Positions 24,668 through 34,068 are shown, counted from the stretch's first letter. The stretch is DNA of 64,000 bases from Sphingomonas turrisvirgatae (GCF_001721295.1 NZ_MDDS01000081.1:92560-156559), one strand, 5' to 3'. Translations and numbers: made by a program. Notes: generated from the sequence alone by a model not told the origin.

Positions 24668-25380
24668 GCCGTCATCCGACGTATACGTGCCTCGATCCGC
24701 TGTTCAGCCAGTGCGGAACGCATCCGCATCAGCACGACCCCGCCGAACAACAGGCTGAAGCCCATCAGGTTGACCAGCAGCGGCCATAGCATCGACGGGT
24801 CGATTGTCGATTTCGTCAGTGACAGGCTCTGCCCCTGATGCAGCGTGTTCCACCACACCACCGAATAGCGTATCACCGGCAACAGCGCGGTGCCGGCAAT
24901 GCCCAGCAAGGCCGGAATGCGACCGTCGCCGCCACGCTCACGGTCGGCGCGTTCGAGTGCGATCCAGCCGATATAGATGAACAGCAGCAAGAGCATCGTG
25001 CTCAACCGCCCGTCCCACTCCCACCACGTCCCCCAGGTGGGCCGGCCCCAGATCGAACCGGTGATCAGACACAGCGCCGCGAACACCGCCCCGACGGGCG
25101 CGATCGCGCGCGCCGCCAGCGCCGCGAGCGGATGACGCCAGACTAGGAAGGCGAAGCAGGCCAGCGCCAGGCTGCTCCATCCCCCCATGCCCAACCAAGC
25201 GCTGGGCACATGGATGTACATGATCCGCACGCTTTCCTTTTGCAGGTAATCCGGCGGGGTTTGAGTCAGCCCGCCCCAGCAGCCGAACAGCACCAGCGCC
25301 AGCCCGCCCCAGAACAGAAGCGGCGTCAGCAAGCGCGCGATTTTCAGGAAGCGCGTGGGATTGGCGAGAGCGTGGATCAC
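24664..25380 (-). CDS. ccmC: Heme exporter/handling protein CcmC
   Basis: A 238-aa protein with six membrane segments and the WWD heme-handling motif (WGRPTWGTWWEWDGRLS), with histidines in IHVPSAWLGM and LWNTLHQGQSL-type positions. It loads heme on CcmE. It is the first visible gene of the ccm operon; the ABC components ccmA and ccmB are not upstream and must be elsewhere. The region before it (25381-25452) is short. Confidence 0.96.
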   Translation of the reverse strand: MIHALANPTRFLKIARLLTPLLFWGGLALVLFGCWGGLTQTPPDYLQKESVRIMYIHVPSAWLGMGGWSSLALACFAFLVWRHPLAALAARAIAPVGAVFAALCLITGSIWGRPTWGTWWEWDGRLSTMLLLLFIYIGWIALERADRERGGDGRIPALLGIAGTALLPVIRYSVVWWNTLHQGQSLSLTKSTIDPSMLWPLLVNLMGFSLLFGGVVLMRMRSALAEQRIEARIRRMTA

Positions 25381-25452
25381 GATATTGCCGCGCCTTTACG
25401 GCAGTTCGCGCTGCGAATCCACTTCGCGTTTCTTACTGGCTGCCGATGTCGA

Positions 25453-26577
25453 TCATCTGGGTTCCGGAAGCGCAGGCAACGGCGGTGCCTGCCAGCGCAT
25501 CTGCGGCATTCGGCCATTCAGCAACATGCTGGCCAGCACCGATCGCCGCACAATGCAGGCGTGGATGCCATAGCTCAGCAGCCCGACCACCCCGATAGCA
25601 ACGGCATAGCCGATCAACGGCGGTGCATGATATCGCGCAAGGATCAGGTTGGTAGCAATCAACAAGGGGAAGTGCACGATATAGATCGTGAAGGAAGCAG
25701 CGCAGAGGCGCGTCACCCAGGCACCGGACGCCGGGATCCGCATGGCGGAGCTAAGGACCACCAGCACCGCGGCCGAAGGGCATAGCGCGCCCAGAAGGAA
25801 GCGGAGCTGCATCTCGACCGCCGCACCCGCAGCGGCGGCATAGCGAGGCGCGATGCCGAGTCTCCAGGCGCCGTAGCCACACACCGCGAGGAGCAGGATC
25901 GAGGCCAGCACGGCGGTGCGCCTGAGCATCGTCTCACGGAGCGCACGCGAACTCGCGAGTGCCATGCCGAACAGATAGAGTGGGAGGTACCCGACGATCA
26001 GCCGGGTTTCCATCAGCATCGGCTGGAGCGCTGGAGGCGCGATGCGCAGGACGATCCACACCGTAACGACCATCAGGAACAGCGTCAGCCCGGCAAGCGC
26101 GGCGATCACGGCACACTGCCCCCAATTGCGCAGGCGTGCGACCACCCGCGCACCATCACGCGATGCAACGTGCCCGACGATCAGGAACGCGACGCCCTGA
26201 TAAAGCAGCAGTGCGAACAGGAACCACAGATGGTGCCATTCGAACGGCAGGACATTCGCACTTCGATCGGACGGCAGCCCCGCGACGAGCATCGAATGGA
26301 TCGCCGGTGAAATCACGGCAATACCGAACAACGCTGGAACACCGATGCGAAGTGACCGGCCGGTCAGCCAGTCGCTAGCGTGCTGCCTGCTCAGCGACCG
26401 CGCCGCCAGGAACCCCGCGATCGCAAAGAATGCCGCCATCCGGAAACTGGTCGAGATGGCCTCGATGACATGGAACAGGGGGTGGTTGGGCTGAAGCATC
26501 GTGCCGTGGAAGAACAGTCCGCCGGCCAGCAAGGCGGCGCGCCAGCTATCCAGACCTGCGATATGGTTGTGGCGCAC
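25453..26577 (-). CDS. Membrane acyltransferase, acyltransferase-3 family
   Basis: A 374-aa integral membrane protein with about ten hydrophobic segments. The opening HIAGLDSWRAALLAGGLFFHG carries the R-x(n)-H pattern of acyltransferase-3 (OafA/OpgC-like) enzymes, which O-acylate surface glycans or secreted molecules. A C-terminal FTIYIVHFPLLI block is also typical. It lies 3 bp after the SGNH-hydrolase gene on the same strand, a pairing often seen because both handle acyl groups. The substrate is unknown. Confidence 0.85.
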   Translation of the reverse strand: MRHNHIAGLDSWRAALLAGGLFFHGTMLQPNHPLFHVIEAISTSFRMAAFFAIAGFLAARSLSRQHASDWLTGRSLRIGVPALFGIAVISPAIHSMLVAGLPSDRSANVLPFEWHHLWFLFALLLYQGVAFLIVGHVASRDGARVVARLRNWGQCAVIAALAGLTLFLMVVTVWIVLRIAPPALQPMLMETRLIVGYLPLYLFGMALASSRALRETMLRRTAVLASILLLAVCGYGAWRLGIAPRYAAAAGAAVEMQLRFLLGALCPSAAVLVVLSSAMRIPASGAWVTRLCAASFTIYIVHFPLLIATNLILARYHAPPLIGYAVAIGVVGLLSYGIHACIVRRSVLASMLLNGRMPQMRWQAPPLPALPEPR

Positions 26578-26580
26578 CGG

Positions 26581-27333
26581 TCAAGCCTGACGCGGCGGCG
26601 CGTTACAGCGCCGGGCTTGATCTGGCAGGATAATCGGCATCGCACCGGCAATGGCTTGCGGCCATTTGCGGTATCCGGCGTCGTTGAGGTGAATGCCGTC
26701 CTCGCGGAAGTAGGGGCCGGGACGCCCTGCGATCAGCAACGACGCTTCAATGTCCAGGAAGGCAAGATCAGCCTGACCGGTCGCGATGGCGCTGGCCCGG
26801 CGGTTGAAATCCAGCTGCTTCGGTCGATCGTCCCATCGGGTCGGCGACGGCTTGAGCGAGACGATCATCATCTTCATCTGGCCATAGCGGGCACGCTTGG
26901 CGGCAATGAATGCTTGCAGGTCGGCAATCGCGTGGTCGGCCGTACCGCCAAATGCAATGTCGTTCTCACCCGCATAATAGACGATCGCGGCGGGCGGCAC
27001 GCCGTCCGGCTCGTTCTTGAAGCGATGCGTGATCTCTCGCATCGTCGCGCCACCGATCCCGCGATTGCGCGCCTCCCACGGCGCCATATCCTCGGGCATG
27101 CTGTGCCAGTTAGCGATCGACGAACTGCCGATGAACCAGATCGAGCATCCGCGGAGCGAGGCTGGAACAGGCGCAGTCGGTAGCGGTGAAGCGGCCGCCT
27201 CGGCAAATAGCCGCTCACGTTCCGCATTCCGCCCGAACATCCAGCCAGTCAGCACGGCAACGAAGATCGCGAGCGCGAACAGCAGCTTGCGCCGTACGCC
27301 ACCTTCCGCCTTCACTGACGCCATCTCGTCCAT
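26581..27333 (-). CDS. SGNH/GDSL-type hydrolase, membrane-anchored or secreted
   Basis: A 250-aa protein with an N-terminal hydrophobic segment (KLLFALAIFVAVLTGWMFG). The SGNH blocks are visible: I around FIGSSSIANWH (nucleophile Ser), II at RNRGIGGATM (Gly), III at YYAGENDI (Asn) and V at DGIHLNDAGY (Asp-x-x-His). It is probably a periplasmic esterase or acyl hydrolase working with the adjacent acyltransferase. GGGAG precedes the ATG at 27333. Confidence 0.88.
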   Translation of the reverse strand: MDEMASVKAEGGVRRKLLFALAIFVAVLTGWMFGRNAERERLFAEAAASPLPTAPVPASLRGCSIWFIGSSSIANWHSMPEDMAPWEARNRGIGGATMREITHRFKNEPDGVPPAAIVYYAGENDIAFGGTADHAIADLQAFIAAKRARYGQMKMMIVSLKPSPTRWDDRPKQLDFNRRASAIATGQADLAFLDIEASLLIAGRPGPYFREDGIHLNDAGYRKWPQAIAGAMPIILPDQARRCNAPPRQA

Positions 27334-27410
27334 CGCCTGCTCCCGCCACGCGCGATTCGCATAGCGGGTGCATGCTTAATCGGTGGTAAGCGGCAGTCCG
27401 GCGCCGACAG

Positions 27411-28463
27411 TCAGCCCCGCCCGATCAGCCTCTTGGCGATCGTGTCCGCGACGTCGCTGGCGGGGGCGTCGGTGCGGTCACTCTCGTCCCACACCTCGAT
27501 CAGACGATCCGGGATGCGCGCAATGCGCGCTTCCACTTCGGCGCGGTCGCCCTGCCCCAGATATTCCAGCCCGACATTGATGATCCCGCCGGCATTGATG
27601 ACATAGTCCGGCGCATAGAGGATGCCGCGTGCATGGATGCGATCGCCGTCGCCCCGGGTGGCAAGCTGGTTGTTGGCACCGCCGGCCACCGCCTTGCAGT
27701 CCAGTGCCGCGATCGACTCAGCGGTCAGCACGGCACCCAGCGCGTTGGGGCTGACAATGTCGGCCGAAACCTGCAGGATTTCGTCAGCGCTCGTTACATC
27801 GGCACCGAGTTCCGCAGCCAGCGCAGCCGCTTTGTCCTGATTGACGTCCGCCAGCGTCAGCTTGGCGCCGTCGGCGGCAAGGCGACGCGCCAGTCCACCG
27901 CCCACGCTGCCGACGCCCTGAACCGCGACATGAACCCCGCGCATGGAATCGACGCCCAAGGCGCGTTTCGCTGCCGCCTTCACGCCAAGGTAGATGCCAA
28001 GCGCGGTGAACGGACCTGGATCGCCACCCGCGCTGCCGCCCTCGACCGGGAGGCCCGACACATGCCGCGTGCGGGTCGCGATCGTCTTCATGCGAGCCTC
28101 GGACATGCCCACGTCCTCGGCCGTGACATAGCGGCCACCGAGCGATTCGACCGCTTCGCCGAACGCGATGAGCTCCGCCTCGCTGATCGTCGCGCCAGGC
28201 TCTCGCGCCAGCACCACACCCTTGCCGCCGCCAAGCGGCAAGCCGGCCATCGCATTCTTGAAGCTCATGCCGCGTGACAGGCGCAGCGCATCGACAATCG
28301 CCGATTCGCTGTTGGCGTAGTGCCAGAAGCGCACACCCCCGGCCGCTGGACCCAGATGGATGCTGTGGATCGCAATCACCGCCTGCAGCCCGGATGCCGC
28401 GTCCGTGAACAAATGAACACCTTCGTGCCCATCGAAATCAGCAAGGTCCCAGACGGCAGCCAT
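27411..28463 (-). CDS. Leucine/phenylalanine/valine-type amino-acid dehydrogenase
   Basis: A 350-aa NAD-dependent Glu/Leu/Phe/Val dehydrogenase family enzyme, which deaminates branched-chain or aromatic amino acids. The catalytic-lysine block is MAGLPLGGGKGVVL; the Rossmann motif is VAVQGVGSVGGGLARRL; the late LEYLGQGD region fits the leucine dehydrogenase subgroup. ATG 28463 begins MAAVWDLADFDGHEG; the frame upstream runs into tRNA-His. The specificity among Leu, Val and Phe cannot be read from the sequence alone. Confidence 0.9.
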   Translation of the reverse strand: MAAVWDLADFDGHEGVHLFTDAASGLQAVIAIHSIHLGPAAGGVRFWHYANSESAIVDALRLSRGMSFKNAMAGLPLGGGKGVVLAREPGATISEAELIAFGEAVESLGGRYVTAEDVGMSEARMKTIATRTRHVSGLPVEGGSAGGDPGPFTALGIYLGVKAAAKRALGVDSMRGVHVAVQGVGSVGGGLARRLAADGAKLTLADVNQDKAAALAAELGADVTSADEILQVSADIVSPNALGAVLTAESIAALDCKAVAGGANNQLATRGDGDRIHARGILYAPDYVINAGGIINVGLEYLGQGDRAEVEARIARIPDRLIEVWDESDRTDAPASDVADTIAKRLIGRG

Positions 28464-28552
28464 CACTCGTTCCAGTCGCGTAAGATTATTTCTGGAGCGT
28501 GTAATATTGTTTTGAACGGCATCGCGCCAGTGCAAAACGGCAGATCGGGAAA

Positions 28553-28630
28553 TGGGGCGACCGACGGGACTTGAACCCGCAACCCCCGGCATCACAAGCC
28601 GGTGCTCTAACCAATTGAACTACGGTCGCC
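28553..28630 (-). tRNA. tRNA-His(GTG)
   Basis: The minus strand gives acceptor GCGACCG pairing with CGGTCGC, an encoded extra G at position -1 opposite C73 (the tRNA-His identity pair), D-arm GTTCAATTGGTTAGAGC, anticodon loop TTGTGAT (GTG), T-arm GCGGG-TTCAAGT-CCCGT and encoded CCA. It lies between the dehydrogenase and the TonB receptor genes. Confidence 0.95.
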
Positions 28631-28834
28631 GTGGAGGGGCGCGCTTAGCGGGGGCATGGGGCGCTCGTCAAGCGCCGTGGCGCTGCTTGCGAACAGGGGA
28701 GTGCAGCCGAGATTTGCATGGAGTGGATCATCCCGCCGCAATCCCCTCCGCTCGTTTGTGAACCACCCGGCCCTATACAGCGCCGGGTGTCAGCGCTTGC
28801 CCATCCTCCGGGCCACGCTGTTCCCGGCGCCGCT

Positions 28835-31570
28835 TCACAACTTGATCGTGGCGCCCAGGCTGAAGGTGCGCCCCTGATCCCAGCGATTGACATAGACGCG
28901 CCTGCCCGACGCGAAGTCCTGAAACTCCTGGAATTTGGTCTTTGTCAGGTTCCGCGCCTCGAACTTCAACTCGATCTCGCCGCCAAACAACGGGATTCCC
29001 TGACGGGCGACGAGGTCGAGCCGCACGCCGGGCTTCTCGTAGACATCGGGCAAGAACCCGACGCCTGACGCGTTCGATGCACCGCGCGCCGTCACACGGT
29101 CGCTGGCATAATTGACCAGCAGCGTCACCTGCGATGTGGACTGCGTGTCCTCGATGCCCAGTTGAAAGTTGACGAGGTGATCCGACTGCCCGGTCAATGG
29201 CGCGCCGTCGCGATACAGCAGGTTGGCGAGGCGCAGCACGATGCCGTTCGGCCCAGCGTTGATGTCCGGCACCGGCGTCGAATCGGCGGTGATCGACGAC
29301 TTCGTGTAGGTGTAGTTCGCGACCACCAGCAGTCGCCGCGTCGAAAAGAATCCACCGCCGAGGAAGTCGAGCGGCACGTATTTCTGAAGCTCGATCTCGC
29401 CCCCGTAAAGCTTGGCTTCCGGCACGTACGAGAAGCCGGTCGTGATCCGCGAATCCAGCGTGGGGAATGCCGAAACCTGCTCGATCGGGTTGTCGATCTT
29501 CTTGAAGAAGCCCGCGACAGTCAGCCGCTCGTTGCGGCCGAAAAACCACTCATAGCGGGCCTCGGCGTTGTAGAGCTGGGAATCGACGAGCGCCGGGTTG
29601 CCGAAGAACAGGCGATCGCTGTCGAAATCCTGATAGAATTGGGGCGCCAACTCGCGAAACTGCGGGCGTGCGATCGTCTTGGACGCGTGGAGGCGCAGCT
29701 GCTGGTTTTGCGCGAAGTTCCAGGTCACCGTCGCCGCCGGCAGCCAATAGCCGTTGTCGAGGTCGGTGCCCGCACCCGCCACGTTCGTACCGACGAATTC
29801 CTTGGCGGTTTCGTAGCGCACGCCGATGGTGGCCTTAGCACCCTCCAGCGGCTCGATATCGGCCTGCAGATAGCCTGCATGGATCGTCAGCCCGGCATCG
29901 TAGACTGCCGCGCCCTGCCCACCCGAAATGTTGTCGAGCACCAGGCACAGCCCATTGGGACAACCGCCGAGCTGACCATTGATCGCTTGAAGCACTGCCG
30001 GCGTCAGCAACAGGTCCGGTCGCAGGTAACGATAGCCGAGCGGCAGCGCCCCACCGGGCTCGTAGCGATAAGCGAAGCTGAAGCGGCTCGAACTGCGTTG
30101 CTGGTCCTGATAATAATAGCCAGCCGATAGTCGCAGCGGGAATGCCGTGTTCAGCTTGTAGGACAGATCGGCCTGTCCGCTCCACAAGGTTTCATCCAGT
30201 TCGGAAAAGGCGATCTGCGCCTGCTCGTTCGAGGCGTTCAACGCGTTCACCCAGCCGACGCCGGGCTCGATGCGCGAAACGAAGCTGCGCTCGTACGGGG
30301 AGTTGCGGCTAGTCTTCGCATAAGCGCCGCGCACATCAAGGCTGAGGTCGTCGAACTTGAATTCGCCGACCAACTGCGATTCGAACAGCTCGCGCTCGAA
30401 CCAAGCGGTCGTCTGGTTGAAACGCTCGAAGCCCGAGGTGTTGGGGTACAGCGTCGCCGATGCACCGCGCGCCTGTTTCACGGTGTCGTGGATATATACG
30501 TTGGTCCAGCGGATCGTCTGATCGCCGAACTCTGCGCCCAGACCCAACAGGCCATTCACGACCGCGCGATTGTCGGTGATGATCGTGCGATAGTCGCTGC
30601 GCAGCGTGCCGTCCTCGGCATTGGTGTCCTGCTGGATCGCGTCGCGCGTCTTCCAGCTGTTGCTGATGCCGGCCGAAGCCACGATGCCAAACTGCACGTC
30701 ACCGGCGTTGAAGCGCTGACCCAGGCTGAGTTCGCCCGAGAAATTGGCTGGGATGTGATAATTGCCCTGCATGATCGTGGTGGGCGAGTTGGCCAGTTGA
30801 GCGACCTGATCCGCCGGAATCTGCGCCCCGTTCAGCCCAACTTCCTTGATGAAAGCGGGCACCTTGCGCGTGCCGTCGTCATAGCCGCGCCAGTCGCGAC
30901 TGCCGCCCTCATAGGTATAGCCATATTCGCTCGTCGTTTCGGTATCGAGCGTCACGCTGCCGCCGATCGAAACGAAGCCCTCTTTTGGGATCGCCTTGGT
31001 CGTGAGGTTGATGACGCCACCGCCGAACTCGGCCGGATAGTTGACCGAATAAGTCTTTTGCACGAGCGCCGAGCCGACCACGCTGGTCGGAAAGATATCG
31101 AGCGGGACTGTACGGCGCAGCGGCTCCGGCGAAGGCAGCGGCGATCCATTCAGCAACGCCGAGGAATAGCGGTCGCCCAAGCCGCGCACGAACACGAAAC
31201 CGTTCCCGACGACCGAAAGACCGGTCACGCGTGTCAGCGCGCCGGCAATGTCGCCCTCACCCGTGCGAGCGATGTCCTCCGCCGACAGCACCGAGACGAC
31301 TTGCGGCGTGGCGCGGATCACGTTCGGGATGTTGCGACCGATCACGACGATCTCGCCGCTGTCGGTCGAGTCAGCACCCGGGGTCGAGATTTCGACTTCT
31401 TCTTCCTGCTGATCCGCTTGCCCGGCATCGCTCTGGCTGGTCGGGGTCGTGGACGGCGGTGCGGTCGGGGTCGGTGCACCCGCTGACGCGCCGGACTGGG
31501 CAAAGGCCGTCGGTGCGACGAGATTGGTGGTCAGCAGGAGCATGGCTCCGAACGCGAATGGCTTCTTCAT
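28835..31570 (-). CDS. TonB-dependent outer-membrane receptor
   Basis: A 911-aa outer-membrane receptor. It has a signal peptide (MKKPFAFGAMLLLTTNLVAP), a linker rich in Thr/Gln/Glu, a TonB-box-like GEIVVIGRNIPN, the plug domain (VRGLGDRYSSALLNGSPLP) and a C-terminal beta-barrel ending FSLGATIKL. The long linker with acidic repeats is unusual but present in sphingomonad receptors. ATG 31570 was chosen for the signal peptide; the frame is open to 31630. It follows the lipoprotein gene on the same strand by 92 bp and probably shares its upstream promoter. The substrate is unknown; the Pho-box-like array upstream of the partner suggests phosphate or a phosphorylated compound. Confidence 0.93.
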   Translation of the reverse strand: MKKPFAFGAMLLLTTNLVAPTAFAQSGASAGAPTPTAPPSTTPTSQSDAGQADQQEEEVEISTPGADSTDSGEIVVIGRNIPNVIRATPQVVSVLSAEDIARTGEGDIAGALTRVTGLSVVGNGFVFVRGLGDRYSSALLNGSPLPSPEPLRRTVPLDIFPTSVVGSALVQKTYSVNYPAEFGGGVINLTTKAIPKEGFVSIGGSVTLDTETTSEYGYTYEGGSRDWRGYDDGTRKVPAFIKEVGLNGAQIPADQVAQLANSPTTIMQGNYHIPANFSGELSLGQRFNAGDVQFGIVASAGISNSWKTRDAIQQDTNAEDGTLRSDYRTIITDNRAVVNGLLGLGAEFGDQTIRWTNVYIHDTVKQARGASATLYPNTSGFERFNQTTAWFERELFESQLVGEFKFDDLSLDVRGAYAKTSRNSPYERSFVSRIEPGVGWVNALNASNEQAQIAFSELDETLWSGQADLSYKLNTAFPLRLSAGYYYQDQQRSSSRFSFAYRYEPGGALPLGYRYLRPDLLLTPAVLQAINGQLGGCPNGLCLVLDNISGGQGAAVYDAGLTIHAGYLQADIEPLEGAKATIGVRYETAKEFVGTNVAGAGTDLDNGYWLPAATVTWNFAQNQQLRLHASKTIARPQFRELAPQFYQDFDSDRLFFGNPALVDSQLYNAEARYEWFFGRNERLTVAGFFKKIDNPIEQVSAFPTLDSRITTGFSYVPEAKLYGGEIELQKYVPLDFLGGGFFSTRRLLVVANYTYTKSSITADSTPVPDINAGPNGIVLRLANLLYRDGAPLTGQSDHLVNFQLGIEDTQSTSQVTLLVNYASDRVTARGASNASGVGFLPDVYEKPGVRLDLVARQGIPLFGGEIELKFEARNLTKTKFQEFQDFASGRRVYVNRWDQGRTFSLGATIKL

Positions 31571-31662
31571 GAGCTTGTGCCCCGCTCGATGCTTGAATTG
31601 AAAGCCGCCGGGCCGCTGGGCTGGCCCCATCGTCCCGGCGGGTAGGTCACATCGCTGTCAGT

Positions 31663-33330
31663 TCAGCGATTGTTGCAGGCGAAATAGACCGAGGTGAAAA
31701 TCGGCGGGCCGTTGTCCTGCAGCGCAGCGTCGGCGGCGCGGAAGGTCGAGCGGGCCGCCGTGCTCGCGATCAGGTTGAGGCAGGGCACCGAGCTTTGCAG
31801 CACGCCGTTGACGAACCGGCTGTCCGCACCGCCGCGAATGCGCAGCGCGCCCGTGGTGGCCGCGGTATGGATGAACGTGAAGTTCGAGATGACCGCGTTG
31901 GTGCGCGGCAGCAGGTCGTCGTTGTTGTTCGAGTCCACCTCGAGCGTGAACGAGTCGCTGGTGGCGCCGCCCGGCTTCTGTGCGACGACCATAAACTGGA
32001 CGAAGCCGCGATAGCCGTTGTCGTAATCATAGCCGTCGTCGTCTGCGCCGGTGATTGCGACGTATTTGAGGTTTGCGGTACCGCCGAACACTTCGATGCC
32101 GTCATCGGCCGAGTTGTGCGACTGGATATGGTCGAGCTGCGTGCCCGAGCCCACGCCCGCCAGCGTCAGGCCTTGAAGCTCGTTGCCGCCACCGGCCGAG
32201 ATGTCGATACCGGTGAAGCGGATCTGGACATAGGACATGCGGCCGCTGCTGCTCGCCTTGTCCGGGCCGCCATAGAGGCGGGTGGTCGTCAGGCCCTCTG
32301 CCGTGTTGTCGCACGTTGTGCTCGATCCGTTGGCGTCGTTCGGGCCGGTGCCGGTGCGGCACACCCCGGTCGGCGCCTGGCCGAGCAGAAGGATGCCGCC
32401 CCATTGGCCCTGCGTCGAATCCGAGGTGCCCGTCGCGGACAGGTTCTGGCGCGAGGTAAAGATGATCGGCTGTGAAGGCGTGCCGACCGCGTCGATCTTT
32501 GCGCCCCGGTTGATCAGCAGCACGTCGGGGATCGCATCGGTCGGGTTTGAAACGACCGTCACGCCGGCTTCGATCGTCAGCGTGGGACCGTTGGCGGCAC
32601 CGGTTGTGCCGACATCGGTGCCGACTTCGACGTTGCCGTCGAGCAGATAGGCAACGCCGGCAATGCGGGGCAGCGTCAGGTTAGTCGTGATGCTGTTGGG
32701 CAAGCGGCAGAGGCGCACATTAGTGTTCGTGCCACCATCCGTCGTCCCGGCCGGGCAGGCGCTGGCGGCCGGGGTCGCACTCGCTGCAACGGTGAGGGGC
32801 GGCGCGTTGCACGAGGCGCTGGCCGAGCCGAAATTGGCGGAGGGCGAGTTGCAGGTCCATTGCTGGAAGGCCGTGTCACCGGCGCCGCTGAATGCGCCTA
32901 GATAACTGCCGGCGGTGAAGAAGCTGCCTGCCCCTACCGTAGCGTTCAGGGTCGTGGGATCGGTCGGGGTCGGGGTGCTCGTCAGCGCCGAGAAGGTCGG
33001 GGCGGCAACCGTAGGACCCGAACCGACCGGCCACAAGCGAACGCCGCTCGCATTGTTGTTGCTACCCGGTGCGCCAGTAACGATCCCCAGTTGCTCCGCC
33101 GCAGTGATGGTGAAATCCGCACTGACCTGCCCGCCCGTGCCGGCAAACTCCGCCGCGGTGATCGCGGCAGGGGTCGGCGACGGGCTCGGCGAGGGCGCCG
33201 GGGCCGGCGGGTTGATGACGACGTTACCGGCGCCCGGCGTCGCGGTGCTGGTCGCGCCATCGCACGCCGCGAGCGTCGCACCCGCGACGCCGGTCATCAG
33301 GATGAGGCTGATACGCTTGAAGTCGGCCAT
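31663..33330 (-). CDS. Putative outer-membrane lipoprotein with beta-helix-like domain
   Basis: A 555-aa protein with a lipoprotein leader: basic start, hydrophobic core and the lipobox-like GATLAACDG (Cys at residue 23). A Pro/Ser linker (PAPAPSPSPSPTPAA) follows. The body is rich in Gly, Asn, Asp and Thr with short beta-rung patterns (LTIEAGVTVVSNPTD; SYVQIRFTGIDISAGG; LKYVAITGADDDGYD), typical of right-handed beta-helix proteins. GGAG lies just before ATG 33330. The gene probably forms a unit with the receptor downstream, as surface binding partner. It may have carbohydrate or phosphoester ligand specificity; this is not shown. Confidence 0.8.
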   Translation of the reverse strand: MADFKRISLILMTGVAGATLAACDGATSTATPGAGNVVINPPAPAPSPSPSPTPAAITAAEFAGTGGQVSADFTITAAEQLGIVTGAPGSNNNASGVRLWPVGSGPTVAAPTFSALTSTPTPTDPTTLNATVGAGSFFTAGSYLGAFSGAGDTAFQQWTCNSPSANFGSASASCNAPPLTVAASATPAASACPAGTTDGGTNTNVRLCRLPNSITTNLTLPRIAGVAYLLDGNVEVGTDVGTTGAANGPTLTIEAGVTVVSNPTDAIPDVLLINRGAKIDAVGTPSQPIIFTSRQNLSATGTSDSTQGQWGGILLLGQAPTGVCRTGTGPNDANGSSTTCDNTAEGLTTTRLYGGPDKASSSGRMSYVQIRFTGIDISAGGGNELQGLTLAGVGSGTQLDHIQSHNSADDGIEVFGGTANLKYVAITGADDDGYDYDNGYRGFVQFMVVAQKPGGATSDSFTLEVDSNNNDDLLPRTNAVISNFTFIHTAATTGALRIRGGADSRFVNGVLQSSVPCLNLIASTAARSTFRAADAALQDNGPPIFTSVYFACNNR

Positions 33331-33429
33331 GAAAATCTCCGTTTCGATCGGTCCTGCGGTCAGGATGGGCGCGTGCCCGGATCGACTCGGATCATCCCCC
33401 CGCCGATCGCACGGACGCCGCTAGGGTGC

Positions 33430-33495
33430 GTGCGTGACAGTTCGATGCGAGTTCAGGGTCAGATCGGTGACGCTGGCGTTACAGCCGCGTGACGA
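33430..33495 (-). promoter_or_regulatory. Candidate Pho box array, six 11-bp units
   Basis: Read on the minus strand, six adjacent 11-mers line up in one register: TCGTCACGCGG, CTGTAACGCCA, GCGTCACCGAT, CTGACCCTGAA, CTCGCATCGAA, CTGTCACGCAC. Four match the PhoB half-site CTGTCAC/T at five or more of seven positions. PhoB binds 11-bp direct repeats. The array ends 100 bp before the lipoprotein ATG. No -10 element is confirmed. It is a candidate only, since the two inner units are weak. Confidence 0.45.
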
Positions 33496-33641
33496 ACGCC
33501 AAAGGTGTGCGGCGGGAACGCGCCCGCGCAGATCCGTGGCTCGCTCGGCCGATCACTTCCTCAGCGGCTGCTGAGGCGGGTGCTTATATAGCGAACTAGC
33601 TCTCGATTGCGGGGAAAGACCGTCGCACCCGGAGGATCACG

Positions 33642-33842
33642 TCATTCCTCGCGCTTTCGTATCGAGCCTGCAACGCGGACGAGCACGGCAGTCGAAAGCA
33701 GGATCATCGACACCATGCCTCCGATGGCCAGCAACCCGCTGCTGGAAATGCGCACGTCCGCGATTAGCCGCGTATGCCGCCCGATGGCTGCGCCGATCCG
33801 CGCTTCATGCCGGGGCTGGTCGGTGATGATCTGCGGTGCCAT
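33642..33842 (-). CDS. Small single-pass membrane protein, 66 aa
   Basis: The product has a basic N-terminal half (HEARIGAAIGRHTRLIADVR) and one hydrophobic segment (LLAIGGMVSMILLSTAVLVRVAG) ending in a charged tail. The composition is protein-like, but the ribosome site upstream of the ATG is weak. It lies downstream of the tRNA-Val terminator on the same strand. No family is recognised. Confidence 0.4.
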   Translation of the reverse strand: MAPQIITDQPRHEARIGAAIGRHTRLIADVRISSSGLLAIGGMVSMILLSTAVLVRVAGSIRKREE

Positions 33843-33897
33843 GGCGCATCAACCGTGGTGCGGCGACTTCGTTCACCTGCCATGGCAGCCGGGCACG

Positions 33898-33930
33898 AAA
33901 AAGCCCGCCAGGTTCCCCCGGCGGGCTTTT
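33898..33930 (-). terminator. Rho-independent terminator of tRNA-Val
   Basis: Minus-strand RNA would form the stem AGCCCGCC/GGCGGGCT with a loop of about 10 nt, followed by a U tract. It lies 4 bp after the tRNA-Val CCA end. It may also act in the other direction because A and T tracts flank both sides. Confidence 0.85.
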
Positions 33931-33934
33931 GCGA

Positions 33935-34009
33935 TGGTGGGCGCGGCTGGGATTGAACCAGCGACCCCTGCGGTGTGAACACAGTGCTCTACCACTGAGC
34001 TACGCGCCC
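33935..34009 (-). tRNA. tRNA-Val(CAC)
   Basis: Cloverleaf on the minus strand: acceptor GGGCGCG/CGCGCCC, D-arm GCTCAGTGGTAGAGC, anticodon stem CTGTG/CGCAG with loop TTCACAC (anticodon CAC), T-arm CTGG-TTCAATC-CCAG and encoded CCA. A strong terminator follows immediately. Confidence 0.95.
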
Positions 34010-34029
34010 GATACCTGACAACGCCAGGC

Positions 34030-34068
34030 CGTTTCAAAAACCGAAACGCCCCGGAGTGGCCCGGGGAG
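34030..34068 (-). terminator. Likely hupB terminator region (two hairpins)
   Basis: A CCCCGG/CCGGGG stem (34049-34066) is followed, reading leftward, by a second hairpin GTTTC/GAAAC with an A/T-rich centre (34031-34047). They lie about 60 bp past the hupB stop. The U tract is within the second hairpin, so termination is likely but not certain. Confidence 0.5.
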
